Part shown: positions 1 to 7,519 of the stretch, one piece after another | How positions within the stretch are numbered: the stretch's first letter is position 1 | Layout: every line of letters begins with the position of its first letter | Source of the DNA: CAYFQH01 sp964345215 | Lineage (GTDB): Bacteria; Bacillota; Clostridia; Christensenellales; Aristaeellaceae | Reading direction: 5' to 3' | Length of the DNA: 64,000 bases | NCBI GenBank assembly: GCA_964345215.1 | Contig: CAYFQH010000001.1 | Span: 27,990 to 91,989 of the forward strand | Program-made: the position numbers and the translations under genes | The notes under the pieces: model-generated | The model's input: only the letters and a program-made list of their open reading frames with translations | Told to the model about the DNA's origin: nothing | Databases searched by the model: none

Positions 1-1185
1 ATTCCTTTTAAAAACACAGTGTACCGGTTAACCAAAGGGATTTGGCGTACAGGCCATGTGGAGGTTTACACTTTAGAAAACGAGCAGCTGGTCAGCCAAA
101 AGGTAAAAATGACCACCCAGGGGGATTTTAGTTTAGACTTTCCCCAAAAGTCCATTAAAATGAAGGCCACCGCCTCGGAAGGCAGCCGTTATATTGATGC
201 CTCTCTTTTTGAAGACCGGCCTTTTACCCAATATAAGGGCTTTGTGGTGCGTACCAGCGGCAACGATAATGCCTGGACCCGCCTGGCCGACGGTTTTCAA
301 TCCCGGCTGATTGATTTAATTGATACCCAAACCTTAAACCAGGCCTGGCAGCCGGCGGCTGTGTACTTAAACGGGGAATACTGGGGCCACTTTAACATGC
401 GGGAGCGGATAGACCGGTATTTTGTAGCCCAGCACGAAGGCTTACCCCTGGAAGAGGCAGACAATATGGATCTGCTTCAAGGCAGCAGCAGCGTAAAACA
501 CGGCAGCAACAAAGAATACCGGGATATGATTAAAAAGGTAAAAACCCTCTCCCCCGGCAAAAATCCGGAAGACCTTCAATATATTTTAGACCGGATAGAT
601 GTGGACAATTACTTTGATTATATGGCCTATGAAATGTTCATCGGCAACTCCGACCCGGGGAACATCCGTTTTTATAAGCTCCATGGTGAAGGGCAAAAAT
701 GGAAATGGATTTTTTATGACATGGATTACGGCCTGTTCGACTCAGCCTTTAACAGTCCAAGATCTTATTTAAAAGAAGCGGGCGCCGGTGATAAACGTAT
801 TGACAACACCCTCATCCGTAAACTGTTGGAAAACGATGAAATGAAGGATAAGTTTTTAACCCGCTTGGGCGAAATTTACCAAGTACTAACAACGGATACC
901 ATGATTTCCCTTTTAGATGAAATGAAAGCCATTCTTGAACCTGAAATGCCCGTTCACTTCGCAAGATGGGCAGAGTATGTAGATAAGCGTATTTCCTTTG
1001 ATAACCCTACCACGCCAGAAGGAGCCCTTCGTTATTGGAATGCTCGTATTGACCGGTTGAAAAACGTCATTAAAAAACGCCCCACCCTCTTTTACGACAT
1101 GGTCCAGGAAGAGTTTAAGTTATCCGATGCCCAAATGCTCCATTACTTTGGTGTACAGCCCCCTATGCCCCCGGATGTAACCTAA
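1..1185 (+). CDS. CotH-type kinase family protein (5' end outside window)
   Basis: The reading frame is open from base 1, so the GTG at 19 is probably internal and the N-terminus lies upstream. The visible 394 residues match the CotH family, atypical protein kinases first described as spore coat proteins and also found as secreted or cell-surface proteins. Visible family features are the block RTSGNDNAW, the GEYWGHFNMRERID segment, and the kinase-like FYDMDYGLF motif, whose acidic residues would bind metal. The following genes encode a DUF4956 membrane protein and a VTC-domain protein, a trio that often occurs together in bacteria. The substrate cannot be inferred. A TTGGCC-17-TATAAT promoter begins just after the stop, so the next gene can be transcribed separately. 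Confidence 0.85.
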   Translation: MPFKNTVYRLTKGIWRTGHVEVYTLENEQLVSQKVKMTTQGDFSLDFPQKSIKMKATASEGSRYIDASLFEDRPFTQYKGFVVRTSGNDNAWTRLADGFQSRLIDLIDTQTLNQAWQPAAVYLNGEYWGHFNMRERIDRYFVAQHEGLPLEEADNMDLLQGSSSVKHGSNKEYRDMIKKVKTLSPGKNPEDLQYILDRIDVDNYFDYMAYEMFIGNSDPGNIRFYKLHGEGQKWKWIFYDMDYGLFDSAFNSPRSYLKEAGAGDKRIDNTLIRKLLENDEMKDKFLTRLGEIYQVLTTDTMISLLDEMKAILEPEMPVHFARWAEYVDKRISFDNPTTPEGALRYWNARIDRLKNVIKKRPTLFYDMVQEEFKLSDAQMLHYFGVQPPMPPDVT

Positions 1186-1191
1186 GTAGCC

Positions 1192-1220
1192 TTGGCCTAT
1201 TTTAAAATGTATAGTATAAT
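1192..1220 (+). promoter_or_regulatory. Candidate sigma-A promoter for the DUF4956 gene
   Basis: TTGGCC at 1192-1197 and TATAAT at 1215-1220 are separated by 17 bases, 28 bases before the DUF4956 start codon. The -10 is a consensus match and the -35 a partial one. It lies directly after the CotH stop codon. Confidence 0.5.
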
Positions 1221-1247
1221 ACATACGTAATTTTTTGGAGGTGCCTT

Positions 1248-1955
1248 ATGAATCAACTAGCCCTTTTAACCAATGTGGATATCCAAGCCAATACTTCTAG
1301 CGGCATTGGGGCCTTTTTTGCCCAGCAGTTTAGAAGTATGACCCCTTGGTCTATTGCTGTTGCCCTGATTATTGCCTTGGCCTGCGGGTTGGTTATATCC
1401 TTTGTATACCGTAAAACCTACCGTGGAGTACTGTACAGCCCATCCTTCTCTTTATCGCTCATTATGCTCACCTTAATTACCACCCCGGTGGTGATGTGCA
1501 TTAAAAGCGATATTGCCCTTAGTATGGGCATGGTGGGTGCCTTGTCGATTGTGCGTTTTAGAACCGCGGTAAAAGACCCACTAGATACGGTATACATGTT
1601 TTGGTCTATTACCACAGGTATTTTAATGGGTACAGGCCTTTATGTAATGGGCTTTATTGTTGTACTGGGCATCTCTATTATTGCCTTTGCCCTTACCTTT
1701 TTAAAATTGGGCGAGGCTAACAGCTATTTGCTGGTTCTCCATTACGATGAGCTGGCCGAACGGGATATTGATGCTGAGCTGCAAAGAAGTGTTAAAAACC
1801 ACAAGCTGCGCAGTAAAACCCTTACCCGTTCCGGGGCCGAAATGACCATTGAACTGCGCCTGGGTGAGCGCCACGAAATTGTTGCCCGCATGCTGGATAT
1901 AGAAGGGGTACACGATGCAACCCTGGTTGCCTGCCAATCAGAAGCAGGGGTTTAG
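1248..1955 (+). CDS. DUF4956 domain-containing membrane protein
   Basis: This 235-residue protein has about four hydrophobic segments (roughly residues 33-55, 66-85, 90-100 and 115-150) and a soluble C-terminal part of about 80 residues. The conserved block MVGALSIVRFRTAVKDP is typical of the DUF4956 family. The biochemical function is unknown. The family commonly sits next to VTC-type polyphosphate polymerase domain genes, as here, so a role in membrane-associated polyphosphate synthesis or export is a reasonable inference only. Start ATG 1248 is preceded by GGAGG at 1237-1241. The same GGAGGTGCC string precedes the VTC gene downstream. Confidence 0.85.
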   Translation: MNQLALLTNVDIQANTSSGIGAFFAQQFRSMTPWSIAVALIIALACGLVISFVYRKTYRGVLYSPSFSLSLIMLTLITTPVVMCIKSDIALSMGMVGALSIVRFRTAVKDPLDTVYMFWSITTGILMGTGLYVMGFIVVLGISIIAFALTFLKLGEANSYLLVLHYDELAERDIDAELQRSVKNHKLRSKTLTRSGAEMTIELRLGERHEIVARMLDIEGVHDATLVACQSEAGV

Positions 1956-2021
1956 CCTTGATTTGCTAAGGGGTTATTGTTATACACCAGCCATTGTATG
2001 TTGGCGGTGGTAAGCTGGTTG

Positions 2022-2376
2022 CAACCATCTTATTTGTACAAATAAGGGCAAAGTGCCCTAAAATACTGGGTTTTCTTCCAGTTTTATTTGTAAAAAAAGG
2101 GCAAACTGCCCTAAATTGCTAGGTTTACTTCCAGTTTTATTTGTAAAAAAAGGGCAAACTGCCCTAAATTGCTAGGTTTACTNNNNNNNNNNNNNNNNNN
2201 NNNNNNNNNNNNNNNNNNNNNNNNNNNNNNNNNNNNNNNNNNNNNNNNNNNNNNNNNNNNNNNNNNNNNNNNNNNNNNNNNNCTTCCAGTTTTATTTGTA
2301 AAAAAAGGGCAAACTGCCCTAAATTGCTAGGTTTACTTCCAGTTTTATTTGCAAAAAAAGGGCAAACTGCCCTAAA
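2022..2376 (+). repeat. 53-bp tandem repeat with an internal hairpin
   Basis: Units start at 2022 (diverged), 2075, 2128, 2181 (cut by the N gap), 2283 and 2336. The spacing is exactly 53 bases wherever it can be measured. Each unit carries a T-rich run, an A-run and the inverted repeat GGGCA-aac-TGCCC. The units between 2075 and 2335 are nearly identical. The last unit runs directly into the Shine-Dalgarno of the VTC gene. The true copy number is unknown because the assembly gap falls inside the array. Confidence 0.9.
2183..2282. other. Assembly gap (100 N)
   Basis: There are exactly 100 N, the usual placeholder for a gap of unknown length. It interrupts the 53-bp tandem repeat, which is the likely reason the assembler failed here. 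The real distance may be shorter or longer. Confidence 0.98.
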
Positions 2377-2389
2377 GGAGGTGCCCTTG

Positions 2390-3100
2390 TTGGCCATTGC
2401 CGTTCCTGCTCGCCATGAACTTAAGTACTACATTAACCAAGGGCAGTACACCCTTTTATCCCAGGCCCTGGGTCATGTGCTTCATAACGACCCTAATGGG
2501 GATGAAAACAATGAGTATCACATCCGCTCCCTTTATTTTGACACCTTTGACGATGCCGCCATGCACGATAAATTAAACGGCATTAAAAATAGAGATAAAT
2601 ACCGTATTCGCATTTATAACCATTTGGATAGTAAAATTCAATTAGAGTGTAAAAGCAAGTTGGGCTCCCTTATTTCCAAGCGCTCCCTCATCATTCCCCT
2701 ATCCCTGGCCGAACAGCTGATTGCCGGGGATCCTTCGGGCCTTGAGCGGACTTCCAGCGGCCTTTTGCGAGACATGTACAGGGAGATGACCATTAACCTT
2801 TTACGCCCTGTCGTAATCGTGGACTACGTGCGAGAGGCCTATACCCATCCAGCGGAGGAAGTGCGCATTACTTTTGATAAAAAGCTGCGTACAGGCCTTA
2901 ACAGTACCGATTTGTTTAACCCCGATATTCCTACCATCCCTGTGCAGGATGCTTATTCCCCCATGATATTAGAGGTAAAATATAACCGTTTTTTACCAAG
3001 CTATATCAGAAACCTTTTAACAACCTACTGCCAAAACCCCATGCATAGCGCCATTTCAAAATACACCCTTTGCAGAAGTTATGAGGGATTTGTACTGTAA
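2390..3100 (+). CDS. VTC-type polyphosphate polymerase domain protein
   Basis: This protein of 236 residues resembles the catalytic VTC domain, which in yeast Vtc4 makes polyphosphate from ATP. Visible features are the start ARHELKYYI, the central RSLYFDTFDD, the basic strand RDKYRIRIYNH, the LECKSK segment with tunnel-lining charged residues, and the C-terminal MILEVKYNRFLPSYI. No membrane segment or SPX domain is present, so the upstream DUF4956 protein may be the membrane partner (inference). The start is TTG at 2390 (TTG at 2387 is also possible), 8 bases after GGAGG at 2377-2381. Longer in-frame readings run back into the tandem repeat and are not credible. Confidence 0.8.
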   Translation: MAIAVPARHELKYYINQGQYTLLSQALGHVLHNDPNGDENNEYHIRSLYFDTFDDAAMHDKLNGIKNRDKYRIRIYNHLDSKIQLECKSKLGSLISKRSLIIPLSLAEQLIAGDPSGLERTSSGLLRDMYREMTINLLRPVVIVDYVREAYTHPAEEVRITFDKKLRTGLNSTDLFNPDIPTIPVQDAYSPMILEVKYNRFLPSYIRNLLTTYCQNPMHSAISKYTLCRSYEGFVL

Positions 3101-3114
3101 AAGAAAAACAAAAC

Positions 3115-3155
3115 ATTTAAAAAGGTGAAGGTTTATAGCCCTCACCTTTTTAAAT
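3115..3155. terminator. Bidirectional terminator between VTC gene and icd
   Basis: A perfect 14-bp inverted repeat (3115-3128 and 3142-3155) with A and T runs on both sides sits between the convergent VTC gene and icd. It can terminate transcription in both directions. Confidence 0.8.
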
Positions 3156-3164
3156 ATTAGCGGT

Positions 3165-4376
3165 TTAATCTTCCATTTTGTCTAAATTTTCCTTTACAGC
3201 CAGTATAAATTCCTTGCTGTTAACCCCCTGCGCCTGTCCACTAAAAAGCAGAACCAAATCCTTTGTCATGGTTCCTTTTTCCATGGTTGCAATGGTTGCC
3301 TCTTCCAGCTTTTTAGCAAAGGCCATCAGCTTAGGCAGGCCATCCAACTCGCCCCTTTTATGCAAAGCCCCTGTCCAGGCAAAAATAGTGGCTACCGGAT
3401 TGGTGCTGGTCTCTTCCCCTTTTAAATAGCGGTAGTAGTGCCTGGTTACGGTGCCATGGGCCGCCTCATACTCATACAGGCCGTCGGGTGAAACCAAAAC
3501 GCTAGTCATCATAGCCAGTGAGCCAAAGGCTGTTGCCACCATGTCGCTCATTACATCCCCGTCATAGTTTTTACAGGCCCATATATAGCCCCCTTCACTT
3601 CTCATTACCCGGGCAACCGCATCATCAATCAGGGTATAAAAATATTCGATTCCCGCCTGCTCAAAAGCCTGGGCATACTCCTTTTTGTATATGTCCTCAA
3701 AAATATCTTTAAAGCGATGGTCGTATATTTTTGAAATGGTGTCCTTAGAGGAAAACCATAAATCTTCCTTTGCCGCCAGGGCATAGGTAAAGCAAGCCCT
3801 GGCAAAGGAGGCAATAGAATCATCCACATTGTAAAGCCCCTGAATCACCCCGGGGCCTTCAAAATTAAAAATTGTCTCCCTTTGTTCCTTTCCCTCTTCG
3901 TTTGTAAAAACCAGCTCGGCCCTCCCTTTTTGGGTAATGTGCATTTCCTGGTTTTTATACACATCTCCATAGGCATGGCGGGCAATGGTAATGGGTTTTT
4001 TCCAGCCTTTTACCACCGGGTCAATGCCTTTAACCAAAATAGGCTTGCGGAAAACCGTTCCGTCCAAAAGGCCTCGAATGGTACCATTAGGACTCTTCCA
4101 CATTTTTTTAAGGTCATATTCCTTTACCCGCTGGGCGTTGGGGGTAATGGTTGCACACTTGACCCCAACCCCGTATTTTTGAATGGCTCTGGCGCTGTCA
4201 ACTGTAATTTGATCTTCGGTCTCGTCTCGCATGGGCAGGCCTAAATCAAAGTAAACCGTATTTAAATCAATATAAGGGGTTAAAAGTTCCTGCTTGATCA
4301 GCTGCCATAAAACACGGGTCATCTCATCTCCATCTATTTCAACCAAAGGGGTTTTCATGGCGATTTTTTCCTTCAT
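3165..4376 (-). CDS. icd: NADP-dependent isocitrate dehydrogenase, eukaryotic-like homodimeric type
   Basis: This 403-residue enzyme would oxidise and decarboxylate isocitrate to 2-oxoglutarate with NADP+, supplying glutamate carbon and NADPH. The sequence matches the type II (eukaryotic-like) class rather than the E. coli type: TPLVEIDGDEMTR at the start, the substrate loop SPNGTIRGLLDGT, IARHAYGDVY, the metal-binding NYDGDVMSD aspartates, and AAHGTVTRHYYR with the Arg-His pair that contacts NADP. Length is normal. Start ATG 4376 has GGGAG upstream; the ATG six codons in is an alternative. The gene stands alone, convergent with the VTC gene, with its own promoter at 4411-4438. Confidence 0.95.
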   Translation of the reverse strand: MKEKIAMKTPLVEIDGDEMTRVLWQLIKQELLTPYIDLNTVYFDLGLPMRDETEDQITVDSARAIQKYGVGVKCATITPNAQRVKEYDLKKMWKSPNGTIRGLLDGTVFRKPILVKGIDPVVKGWKKPITIARHAYGDVYKNQEMHITQKGRAELVFTNEEGKEQRETIFNFEGPGVIQGLYNVDDSIASFARACFTYALAAKEDLWFSSKDTISKIYDHRFKDIFEDIYKKEYAQAFEQAGIEYFYTLIDDAVARVMRSEGGYIWACKNYDGDVMSDMVATAFGSLAMMTSVLVSPDGLYEYEAAHGTVTRHYYRYLKGEETSTNPVATIFAWTGALHKRGELDGLPKLMAFAKKLEEATIATMEKGTMTKDLVLLFSGQAQGVNSKEFILAVKENLDKMED

Positions 4377-4410
4377 TGCAACAGGCTCCCATCTTTTGTT
4401 TGTTCATTCT

Positions 4411-4438
4411 ATTATAAATGATATTTGCCCTTGTGTAA
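4411..4438 (-). promoter_or_regulatory. Candidate promoter for icd
   Basis: Read on the minus strand, TTACAC and TATAAT are separated by 16 bases, about 35 bases before the icd start. Confidence 0.5.
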
Positions 4439-4461
4439 GGAGTTATACAGCAAAAGAACAG

Positions 4462-4490
4462 TTGCGGTTTTAACCCTTTTCTTGTAGAAT
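4462..4490 (+). promoter_or_regulatory. Candidate promoter for the folT leader
   Basis: TTGCGG at 4462-4467 and TAGAAT at 4485-4490 are separated by 17 bases. Transcription would begin near 4497, just upstream of the THF riboswitch. Confidence 0.5.
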
Positions 4491-4521
4491 GTTATTGTAT
4501 GTGTATTTGTAGCACACATAT

Positions 4522-4601
4522 AGGATAAAAGCGCGTTAAGTGTTTACCCATGGGAAGGGTAAAACGAAACAAGGTTTCTTGTGCGGTGCTTTTTTTCTCC
4601 C
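4522..4601 (+). promoter_or_regulatory. Tetrahydrofolate (THF) riboswitch upstream of folT
   Basis: The segment contains the folT-motif core: GCGTTAAGTG at 4533-4542 and GCGGTG at 4583-4588. Helices are visible as AAAAGC with GCTTTT, TTTACCC with GGGTAAA, and ACAAG-GTTT-CTTGT. Class and position agree with known THF riboswitches controlling folate transporter genes in Firmicutes. No U-run terminator follows, only the hairpin CCCA..TGGG near 4599-4617, so control is more likely at translation of folT (inference). Confidence 0.88.
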
Positions 4602-4650
4602 ACTGCTTTTGCATTGGGAATACAAAATTAAATATTAAGGAGTTGCTCTT

Positions 4651-5172
4651 ATGCAAAAGCAAAAGTTTTTTTCCACCAGGCGTTTGGTTTATATGGCTAT
4701 TTTAATTGCCATGCAAATTGTGTTAACCCGGTTTATCTACATTCCTCTGGCCCCTACAAAGCGCATTAGCTTTGCTTACATTCCTGTAGTGTATGCAGGG
4801 TTAACCATGGGCCCCCTGGCTGCGGCCCTGGTCAACGGCATTGCTGATTTCATTGGTGCTTTTTTATTTCCACAAGGGCCTTTTTTTCCAGGTTTTACCG
4901 TTACAGCCTTGGTATCCGGTATGATTTATGGCCTGTTTTTACACCGTAAGGAAGTAAAATGGTACCATATTGTTCTTTCCCGTCTTTTGGTTGTGGTCAT
5001 TTGTCACTGGGGCCTTAATACCCTATGGCTTTCGATTATGTTTGGCAAGTCTTTTTTAGTGTCCCTGCCTGCAAGAATGGTCCCTGATTTAATCCAGTTT
5101 CCCATTGATATGATTGTTTTATTTGCCATGGTCAACTTCAGCCGGCGCTTGCCTGCTTCCCTGCGGCCATAG
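4651..5172 (+). CDS. folT: Folate ECF transporter substrate-binding (S) component
   Basis: This 173-residue protein has about five to six membrane helices and resembles the S component of energy-coupling-factor importers. The N-terminal pattern TRRLVYMAILIAMQIVLTRF, SFAYIPVVYAGLTMGPL and the GIADFIGAFLFPQGPFFPG block are typical of FolT. It would bind folates and dock on a shared EcfAA'T module, which is not in this window. The THF riboswitch immediately upstream supports folate as substrate. Start ATG 4651 follows AAGGAG at about 4638. The next gene, nth, starts 29 bases downstream with its own Shine-Dalgarno. Confidence 0.92.
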   Translation: MQKQKFFSTRRLVYMAILIAMQIVLTRFIYIPLAPTKRISFAYIPVVYAGLTMGPLAAALVNGIADFIGAFLFPQGPFFPGFTVTALVSGMIYGLFLHRKEVKWYHIVLSRLLVVVICHWGLNTLWLSIMFGKSFLVSLPARMVPDLIQFPIDMIVLFAMVNFSRRLPASLRP

Positions 5173-5201
5173 GCAGGTCTATTATATAAGGAGGCCTCAG
5201 A

Positions 5202-5852
5202 TTGGCAGTACAAAAAAAGAAGATTTTAGAAGAATTAGCCCGTTTATACCCAAACCCCAAGCCTGAGCTTCATTTTACCAACCCATATGAAACCCTGGTG
5301 GCTACCATGCTTTCGGCCCAGTGTACCGATGTGCAGGTAAACAAGGTTACCCCTGCCGTTTTTAGGGATTTTCCCACAGTGGAATCGATGGCCCTATCCA
5401 CCCCTGAAGAGCTGTACCCCTACGTTAAAAGCTGCGGCTTTAAAAGCAAAGCCACCAACATTGTTTTAGCCAGCCGCCAAATTATGCAAGAGTTTAACGG
5501 TAGCGTTCCCAATACCATGGATGCTTTGATGGCTTTGCCCGGTGTTGGGCAAAAAACAGCAAACGTAGTTATGGCAAATGCCTTTCAAGTGCCCTCCATA
5601 GCGGTAGATACCCATGTGTTCCGTGTAAGCAACCGCCTTGGCCTGGCCGATGCCACCACTGTTGAAAAAACCGAGGAGCAGCTTAAAAAGGCCATTCCTA
5701 AAAAAGACTGGATTGACGCCCACCACTGGCTGATTCTCCATGGACGCAGGGTATGTAACGCCCGTAGTCCCAAGTGCGATATATGCACTTTAAACCATTA
5801 CTGTAAGTATTATAAAACCACCCACCAAAAGCAAGCACCAAAGAAAGGTTGA
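5202..5852 (+). CDS. nth: Endonuclease III
   Basis: This 216-residue protein matches endonuclease III, a DNA glycosylase/AP lyase that removes oxidised pyrimidines in base-excision repair. The helix-hairpin-helix motif LPGVGQKTANVV supplies the catalytic lysine and VDTHVFRVSNRLGL the catalytic aspartate. The C-terminal C-X6-C-X2-C-X5-C cluster (residues about 185-201) binds a [4Fe-4S] centre. Start is TTG 5202 after GGAGG; no better start exists. It precedes obgE by 10 bases and is probably co-transcribed with it. Confidence 0.96.
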   Translation: MAVQKKKILEELARLYPNPKPELHFTNPYETLVATMLSAQCTDVQVNKVTPAVFRDFPTVESMALSTPEELYPYVKSCGFKSKATNIVLASRQIMQEFNGSVPNTMDALMALPGVGQKTANVVMANAFQVPSIAVDTHVFRVSNRLGLADATTVEKTEEQLKKAIPKKDWIDAHHWLILHGRRVCNARSPKCDICTLNHYCKYYKTTHQKQAPKKG

Positions 5853-5862
5853 ACCATTTTTT

Positions 5863-7134
5863 ATGGCAGAATTTGTTGATCACGTGCACATTACCGCCAA
5901 ATCCGGTGACGGCGGTAATGGCTGCGTTTCTTTTCACCGGGAAAAATATGTTACCAACGGCGGCCCCGACGGAGGCGACGGGGGCGATGGAGGCAACGTT
6001 TACTTTTACGCTGACCCTAATATGCATACCCTACTGGATTTTCGCTTTGTGCGCAAATATACGGCCGATAACGGCATAGACGGCAGCAGCCGACGGCGAA
6101 AGGGGAAGCAAGGGGAAGACTTGGTCATCCGTGTACCTGTTGGTACCCTGATTAGGGATAATAAGGCCAATCTTTTAATTGCTGATATGTTTAAACCTCA
6201 TGAGAAACGGCTGTTATTTAAAGGCGGCCGGGGAGGCTGGGGCAACAGCCATTTTGCTACCCCTACCAGGCAGGCGCCCAACTTTGCAAAACCCGGCATC
6301 AAAACCCCCGTTTACTCCCTGGTTTTAGAGCTTAAAACCATTGCCGATGTAGGGCTTATTGGCTACCCCAATGTGGGTAAAAGCACTATTTTATCGGTTT
6401 TGACGGCAGCCAGGCCTAAAATTGGCAACTATCACTTTACTACCCTTACCCCTAATTTGGGTATTGTGCGCCACCATGGGCAAGACTTTGCCTTGGCCGA
6501 CATTCCCGGCCTTGTAGAAGGGGCCAGTGAAGGTGTGGGCCTGGGCCTTGACTTTTTACGCCATATTGAGCGAACCCGAATGCTTTTACATGTGGTTGAT
6601 ATTTCGGGTACAGAAGGCCGGGACCCGATGGATGACTATAACCAAATTAACAAGGAATTACAAAAGTACGGCAATTTGGACCAAAAACCGCAAGTTGTGG
6701 TATGTAACAAGGCAGACCTACCCGGGGCTGAAGAAAATGCCCAACGCCTTAAAAAGGTTTTGGATCAAAGGCATATACCCATGTTTGTGGTCAGCGCCGC
6801 AACCCATCAAGGCTTTGGCCCCCTTTTAGACAAAACTGCCGAGCTTTTAAGTACTCTCCCCCCCGTCGAAGCCTTTGAAGAGGATGTTGTGGTGATTAAC
6901 AGCACTGCTGACAGCCAGTCCTTTACCATTGTAAGGGAAAATAACGAATTTGAAGTTTTGGGGCCTTACGTAGAGTACCTGCTGCGCAGCGTAAATTTTG
7001 ATGATGAAGAGAGCTTGAACTGGTTCCACCGTACCCTGCGGCGCAGCGGCATTATTGATGCCCTGCGGGAAAAGGGTGCAAAAGAAGGTACTACGGTTTT
7101 TATTGGCAATATGGCCTTCGATTTTGTTGACTAA
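5863..7134 (+). CDS. obgE: GTPase ObgE/CgtA
   Basis: This 423-residue protein would be an essential ribosome-associated GTPase acting in 50S assembly and the stress response. The glycine-rich Obg fold is at residues 1-158 (for example GGDGGDGGNVYF). The G domain follows with G1 GYPNVGKST, G3 DIPGLVEGAS and G4 NKADL. A C-terminal OCT domain begins around residue 345 (DSQSFTIVRENNEFEVLGP). Start ATG 5863 lies 10 bases after nth. yhbY, another 50S assembly factor, follows 14 bases downstream; obgE-yhbY is a conserved Firmicute pair. Confidence 0.96.
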   Translation: MAEFVDHVHITAKSGDGGNGCVSFHREKYVTNGGPDGGDGGDGGNVYFYADPNMHTLLDFRFVRKYTADNGIDGSSRRRKGKQGEDLVIRVPVGTLIRDNKANLLIADMFKPHEKRLLFKGGRGGWGNSHFATPTRQAPNFAKPGIKTPVYSLVLELKTIADVGLIGYPNVGKSTILSVLTAARPKIGNYHFTTLTPNLGIVRHHGQDFALADIPGLVEGASEGVGLGLDFLRHIERTRMLLHVVDISGTEGRDPMDDYNQINKELQKYGNLDQKPQVVVCNKADLPGAEENAQRLKKVLDQRHIPMFVVSAATHQGFGPLLDKTAELLSTLPPVEAFEEDVVVINSTADSQSFTIVRENNEFEVLGPYVEYLLRSVNFDDEESLNWFHRTLRRSGIIDALREKGAKEGTTVFIGNMAFDFVD

Positions 7135-7148
7135 GAGAGGAATTTAAT

Positions 7149-7445
7149 ATGGACATAACAAGCAAGCAGCGGGCTGCCCTTCGCAGCTTTGCAAACACCA
7201 TGGATACAGTTTTGTACATCGGCAAGGAAGGCATTACCCCTAATGTTGCTAAAGAAGCCTACGACGCCCTGGAAGCCCGGGAGTTGATTAAATGCTCTGT
7301 GCAAAAAGGTGCCCCCTACGATACCAAAGAAGCCTGCACCCTTTTATGTGAAAAAGTGCATGCCCTGCCTGTGCAAATCATTGGCAGCAAATTTGTTATT
7401 TTTAAACGCAGCAGAGAAAACCCCCGCTATTTATTGGATGACTAA
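7149..7445 (+). CDS. yhbY: YhbY/CRM-domain ribosome assembly RNA-binding protein
   Basis: This 98-residue single CRM-domain protein would bind pre-50S ribosomal RNA. The family pattern is clear: LTSKQRAxLRxxA-like start, YIGKEGITPNV, EALEARELIKCSVQ, and C-terminal GSKFVIFKRSRENP. It is the last gene of the nth-obgE-yhbY group, followed by a strong terminator at 7468-7508. Confidence 0.93.
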   Translation: MDITSKQRAALRSFANTMDTVLYIGKEGITPNVAKEAYDALEARELIKCSVQKGAPYDTKEACTLLCEKVHALPVQIIGSKFVIFKRSRENPRYLLDD

Positions 7446-7467
7446 TTTTATAAAAAATTACTTTTCA

Positions 7468-7508
7468 TACAAAAATGCCCCCGTTTTAAAAAGGGGGGCA
7501 TTTTTGTA
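7468..7508. terminator. Bidirectional terminator between yhbY and glyA
   Basis: A long inverted repeat (TACAAAAATGCCCCC ... GGGGGGCATTTTTGTA) lies between the convergent yhbY and glyA. A and T runs on both sides fit termination from either direction. Confidence 0.88.
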
Positions 7509-7519
7509 TTTTAGCTGTT

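Noticed and set aside
2022..2376. CRISPR array
   Set aside because: The units are contiguous 53-bp copies with no unique spacers and no cas genes in the window.
2164..2397. Minus-strand frame through the tandem repeat and the N gap
   Set aside because: It exists only because N bases were translated as X; the repeat period does not keep a frame.
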